From Pseudoalteromonas sp. XI10 (GTDB lineage: Bacteria > Pseudomonadota > Gammaproteobacteria > Enterobacterales > Alteromonadaceae), in NCBI RefSeq assembly GCF_001469895.1, contig NZ_LOPY01000038.1, positions 1 to 64,000 of the forward strand: 64,000 nucleotides of DNA, given 5' to 3'. Under the pieces are notes generated by a model that searched no databases, was not told where the DNA came from, and was given only the letters and a program-made list of their open reading frames with translations. The position numbers and the translations under genes were made by a program. Shown in pieces: positions 62,143 through 64,000 of this stretch. Each line of letters begins with the position of its first letter. Position 1 is the stretch's first letter.

Positions 62143-63348
62143 TTATTCTGCGTGGCTTGGGTTAGCGGCAGGTTGGCCAACATTGACTGGCATACCCGGG
62201 AAGAAAATACGTGCCATGCCATCAACAATAACTTGGTCGCCTTCTTTTAAACCACTGCGAATTAACCAAAAGTTTTGGTATTGCTCGTTTTCTGGTTTTT
62301 TGATCCATTCACCTACAGTAACAGGGGCAGGTAAAGCGACATCCATGCCTTGCTCGTTTTTACTTACTACATAAACAAACTTACCAGTGCCGTTATCAAG
62401 TACTGCACGTTGCGGAACAATGAAAGCGTTTTTGCGTACTGCACCACTTAACTCAACGCGAACGAATTGGCCCGGGCGAAGTTGAAAATCAGGGTTAGGA
62501 ATAATTGCCTGAAACTCACTGGTACCTGTGTTTGGATTAATACGCACATCAGAGAAGTTAACTTCACCGGTTTGTCCGTATAACGAACCATCTTGCAGTT
62601 TAATTTGTGTTTTCCAGTGGCCTTGCTCAGGTAAAGTCAGTGAGCCATTTTTAACATCTTGACGCATTTGCAGTTGTTCACGCTCAGATAAGCCAAAGCG
62701 AATACGAATAGGGTCAAACTGAGTCATTTGAGTTAGTAATAAATCTGGACCAGAAACATAGGTTCCTTCAGAAACAAACTCACGTCCCATTACACCTGCG
62801 ACAGGGGCTTTTACTTGCGCATATTCAAGATTAAGCTGCGCTTCTTTTAACGCAACTTTTGCAGCGGCTAAATCTGTCTTAGCAATATCATTGGCTGAGC
62901 TTGCGTTATCGTAGTCACGTTGTGAAACGGACTTTTCGGCACGTAGTTTAGCTAATCGTTTAACGTCACGATCAGCTTGAACAAGCGCTGCTTTTGCACC
63001 ATCAAGTGCAGCTTGTGCTCGATCAACCGCAAGTTGATAAGGTTCAAGGTCAATTGTAAACAGTGATTGGCCTTGTTTTACACGCTGACCTTCTTCAAAG
63101 TTGCGTGATTCAAGAATACCAGTGACACGGGCACGAACTTCAACCTCTTTTGAACCAGACAGCGTCGCTGGTAGCTCAATCGTAAAAGGGGCATCGTGAG
63201 TTTCCATTGTCATAGTCGCGACAGCAGCGGGGTGCATTTGACCCTGTTGTTGCTGTGGCGCTTCAGAACAACCTTGCAGTAGCAAAGGAGCAGAAACTAA
63301 TAACAACGCAGATAATGATAATTTGGCAGGTGCGAAAGGCAGACGCAT
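62143..63348 (-). CDS. RND efflux pump membrane-fusion lipoprotein
   Basis: A 401-aa periplasmic adaptor (AcrA/MexA family). It has a lipoprotein signal with LLQGC, Cys27, and Ser at +2. The order of domains is barrel-sandwich (residues 60-95: VEVRARVTGILESRNFEEGQ), alpha-hairpin (95-165, with QLAVDRAQAALDGAKAALV), a second lipoyl half (YVSGPDLLLTQM), then beta-barrel and membrane-proximal parts. Most AcrA relatives have Asp at +2; Ser predicts outer-membrane sorting, which is odd for this family, although the Lol rule varies between species. The ATG at 63348 follows GGAG. It precedes the RND gene by 14 bases. Confidence 0.92.
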   Translation of the reverse strand: MRLPFAPAKLSLSALLLVSAPLLLQGCSEAPQQQQGQMHPAAVATMTMETHDAPFTIELPATLSGSKEVEVRARVTGILESRNFEEGQRVKQGQSLFTIDLEPYQLAVDRAQAALDGAKAALVQADRDVKRLAKLRAEKSVSQRDYDNASSANDIAKTDLAAAKVALKEAQLNLEYAQVKAPVAGVMGREFVSEGTYVSGPDLLLTQMTQFDPIRIRFGLSEREQLQMRQDVKNGSLTLPEQGHWKTQIKLQDGSLYGQTGEVNFSDVRINPNTGTSEFQAIIPNPDFQLRPGQFVRVELSGAVRKNAFIVPQRAVLDNGTGKFVYVVSKNEQGMDVALPAPVTVGEWIKKPENEQYQNFWLIRSGLKEGDQVIVDGMARIFFPGMPVNVGQPAANPSHAE

Positions 63349-63493
63349 GTTTACTCCACAGTCCAATTGTTAAGTAGGTATGCATAAAAAATAGTCTATT
63401 AGCATGAAAGACGTCACTATGCATATTCATTTAGCGTTTAGTTTATACCCAAAAAAGAGAAAGGTACACCCTGTAGTTTACTTTTTTGTTAGG

Positions 63494-63527
63494 CGCAAAA
63501 AAACGCAAAGCATTTTCGCTTTGCGTT
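63494..63527 (-). terminator. Terminator of the HAD gene
   Basis: AACGCAAAGC and GCTTTGCGTT pair around a six-base loop. The A-run at 63497-63503 becomes a U-tract on the minus strand. Confidence 0.85.
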
Positions 63528-63550
63528 GATATAACGGTTTAAATCGTTAT

Positions 63551-64000
63551 TTACTTTTTCGTTAGTAAAGAGGCTAACTCTTCTAGGTTTTTAACAATGT
63601 AGTCTGGTTGCTTTGCCAGTGGGTAAAGCGCTTTACCGGGCCTTGCGATAAACGCTGTTTGCATACCCGCTTCTTTAGCGCCTGCTACATCCCAACCGTG
63701 CGCAGCAACCATTAAAGCTTCGTGAGGCGCTACATTTAATTGTTCAAGCAACCACTTGTAAGCGCGCAGATCGGGTTTATACACTTTAATATCTTCAACA
63801 CTGTAACGGTGAGTAAAGTAATCTGTTAAGCCTGCATGTTGAAACTGCGTTTTTACACCGTTATTTGACGAATTTGTAAAGCTGACTAGTTTATAGTCTT
63901 GCTTTAATTTCGCTAAAGCAGGTTTAACATCGCTATGGGCAGGTAAAGATAAAAGCGGTGGCACAATCGCTTGCTTTGCTTGCTCTTTAGTTAACGAAAT
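63551..64000 (-). CDS. Haloacid-dehalogenase-like (HAD) hydrolase, 5' end outside window
   Basis: The last 149 codons of a type II haloacid-dehalogenase-like protein. The reading frame stays open to the window edge, so the N-terminus with the catalytic Asp is missing. Visible motifs are motif II in LVSFTNSSNN (Ser/Thr), Lys of motif III in SVEDIKVYKPDLRAYKWLL and motif IV in MVAAHGWDVAGAKEAGM, where His-x-x-Asp replaces the usual acidic pair as in L-2-haloacid dehalogenases. The end NLEELASLL is typical. Substrate is unknown; a real dehalogenase role would need the missing N-terminal residues. Confidence 0.85.
   Translation of the reverse strand: MSLTKEQAKQAIVPPLLSLPAHSDVKPALAKLKQDYKLVSFTNSSNNGVKTQFQHAGLTDYFTHRYSVEDIKVYKPDLRAYKWLLEQLNVAPHEALMVAAHGWDVAGAKEAGMQTAFIARPGKALYPLAKQPDYIVKNLEELASLLTKK

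Overview
The window looks like chromosomal DNA from a marine gammaproteobacterium of the Alteromonadales, most likely Pseudoalteromonas or a close relative. This is inferred from the moderately AT-rich sequence, the two large TonB-dependent receptors, the recC-recB-recD order without ptrA, the gene order ccoN-O-Q-P / ccoH-I-S / TauE-like / fnr / uspE / ttcA, and the presence of CsiV, DUF2987 and DUF2750 families. No phage, plasmid or large genomic island was seen. Almost all genes have recognisable chromosomal relatives.

Left part (1-10.9 kb). Four identical tRNA-Lys(UUU) genes stand in a tandem array that appears to run out of the window to the left. They are followed by nadA (quinolinate synthase) and tRNA-Ser(GGA). 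A CMD-family protein lies divergent to an AraC regulator, followed by a DUF2750 protein. A TetR regulator is divergent to an Old Yellow Enzyme reductase. The interval between those two holds a MITE-like element and two matching inverted repeats that are good operator candidates. Next is a probable phosphorus-scavenging locus: a TonB receptor, a secreted alkaline-phosphatase-superfamily enzyme and a PhoD-like phosphatase.

Middle part (10.9-36 kb). recC-recB-recD overlap one another and a GNAT acetyltransferase. Then come a TRIC/UPF0126 channel, an M20 amidohydrolase divergent to a Crp/Fnr-type regulator, a coiled-coil protein, an Mpo1-like protein with an SDR, a branched-chain aminotransferase, a lipoprotein prolyl oligopeptidase, a DUF481 outer-membrane protein, a dGTPase-family HD hydrolase, and a Bax-like glucosaminidase with a DUF2987 protein. 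PPK2 polyphosphate kinase follows with a small Lys/Ala-rich protein behind it and a near-consensus FNR-type box in front. A three-gene group (lipoprotein, COQ7-like diiron protein, secreted protein) closes this part.

Microaerobic respiration block (36-47 kb). ttcA, uspE, fnr, a TauE-like membrane protein, ccoS, ccoI, ccoH and ccoP-Q-O-N form a cbb3 oxidase cluster with its copper-loading and assembly proteins and its oxygen-sensing regulator. ccoG is absent from its usual place. A lipoprotein with Asp at +2 and Met/Cys pairs is divergent to ccoN.

Right part (47-64 kb). A TonB receptor with a strongly biased codon set has a 590-base leader region. It is followed by a two-TM protein of unknown function whose 3' end runs into a 7-bp tandem repeat. 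On the minus strand lie aguA-aguB-mfd-csiV-DUF3862, a PilZ-type protein, a two-gene RND efflux pump without an outer-membrane channel, and a haloacid-dehalogenase-like gene cut by the window edge.

No clearly new multi-gene system was found. The best leads are the paired TetR operators, the PPK2/Lys-rich pair under an FNR-type box, the divergent cbb3-linked lipoprotein, the unknown two-TM protein with its heptamer array, and the dimeric tRNA-Lys repeat.
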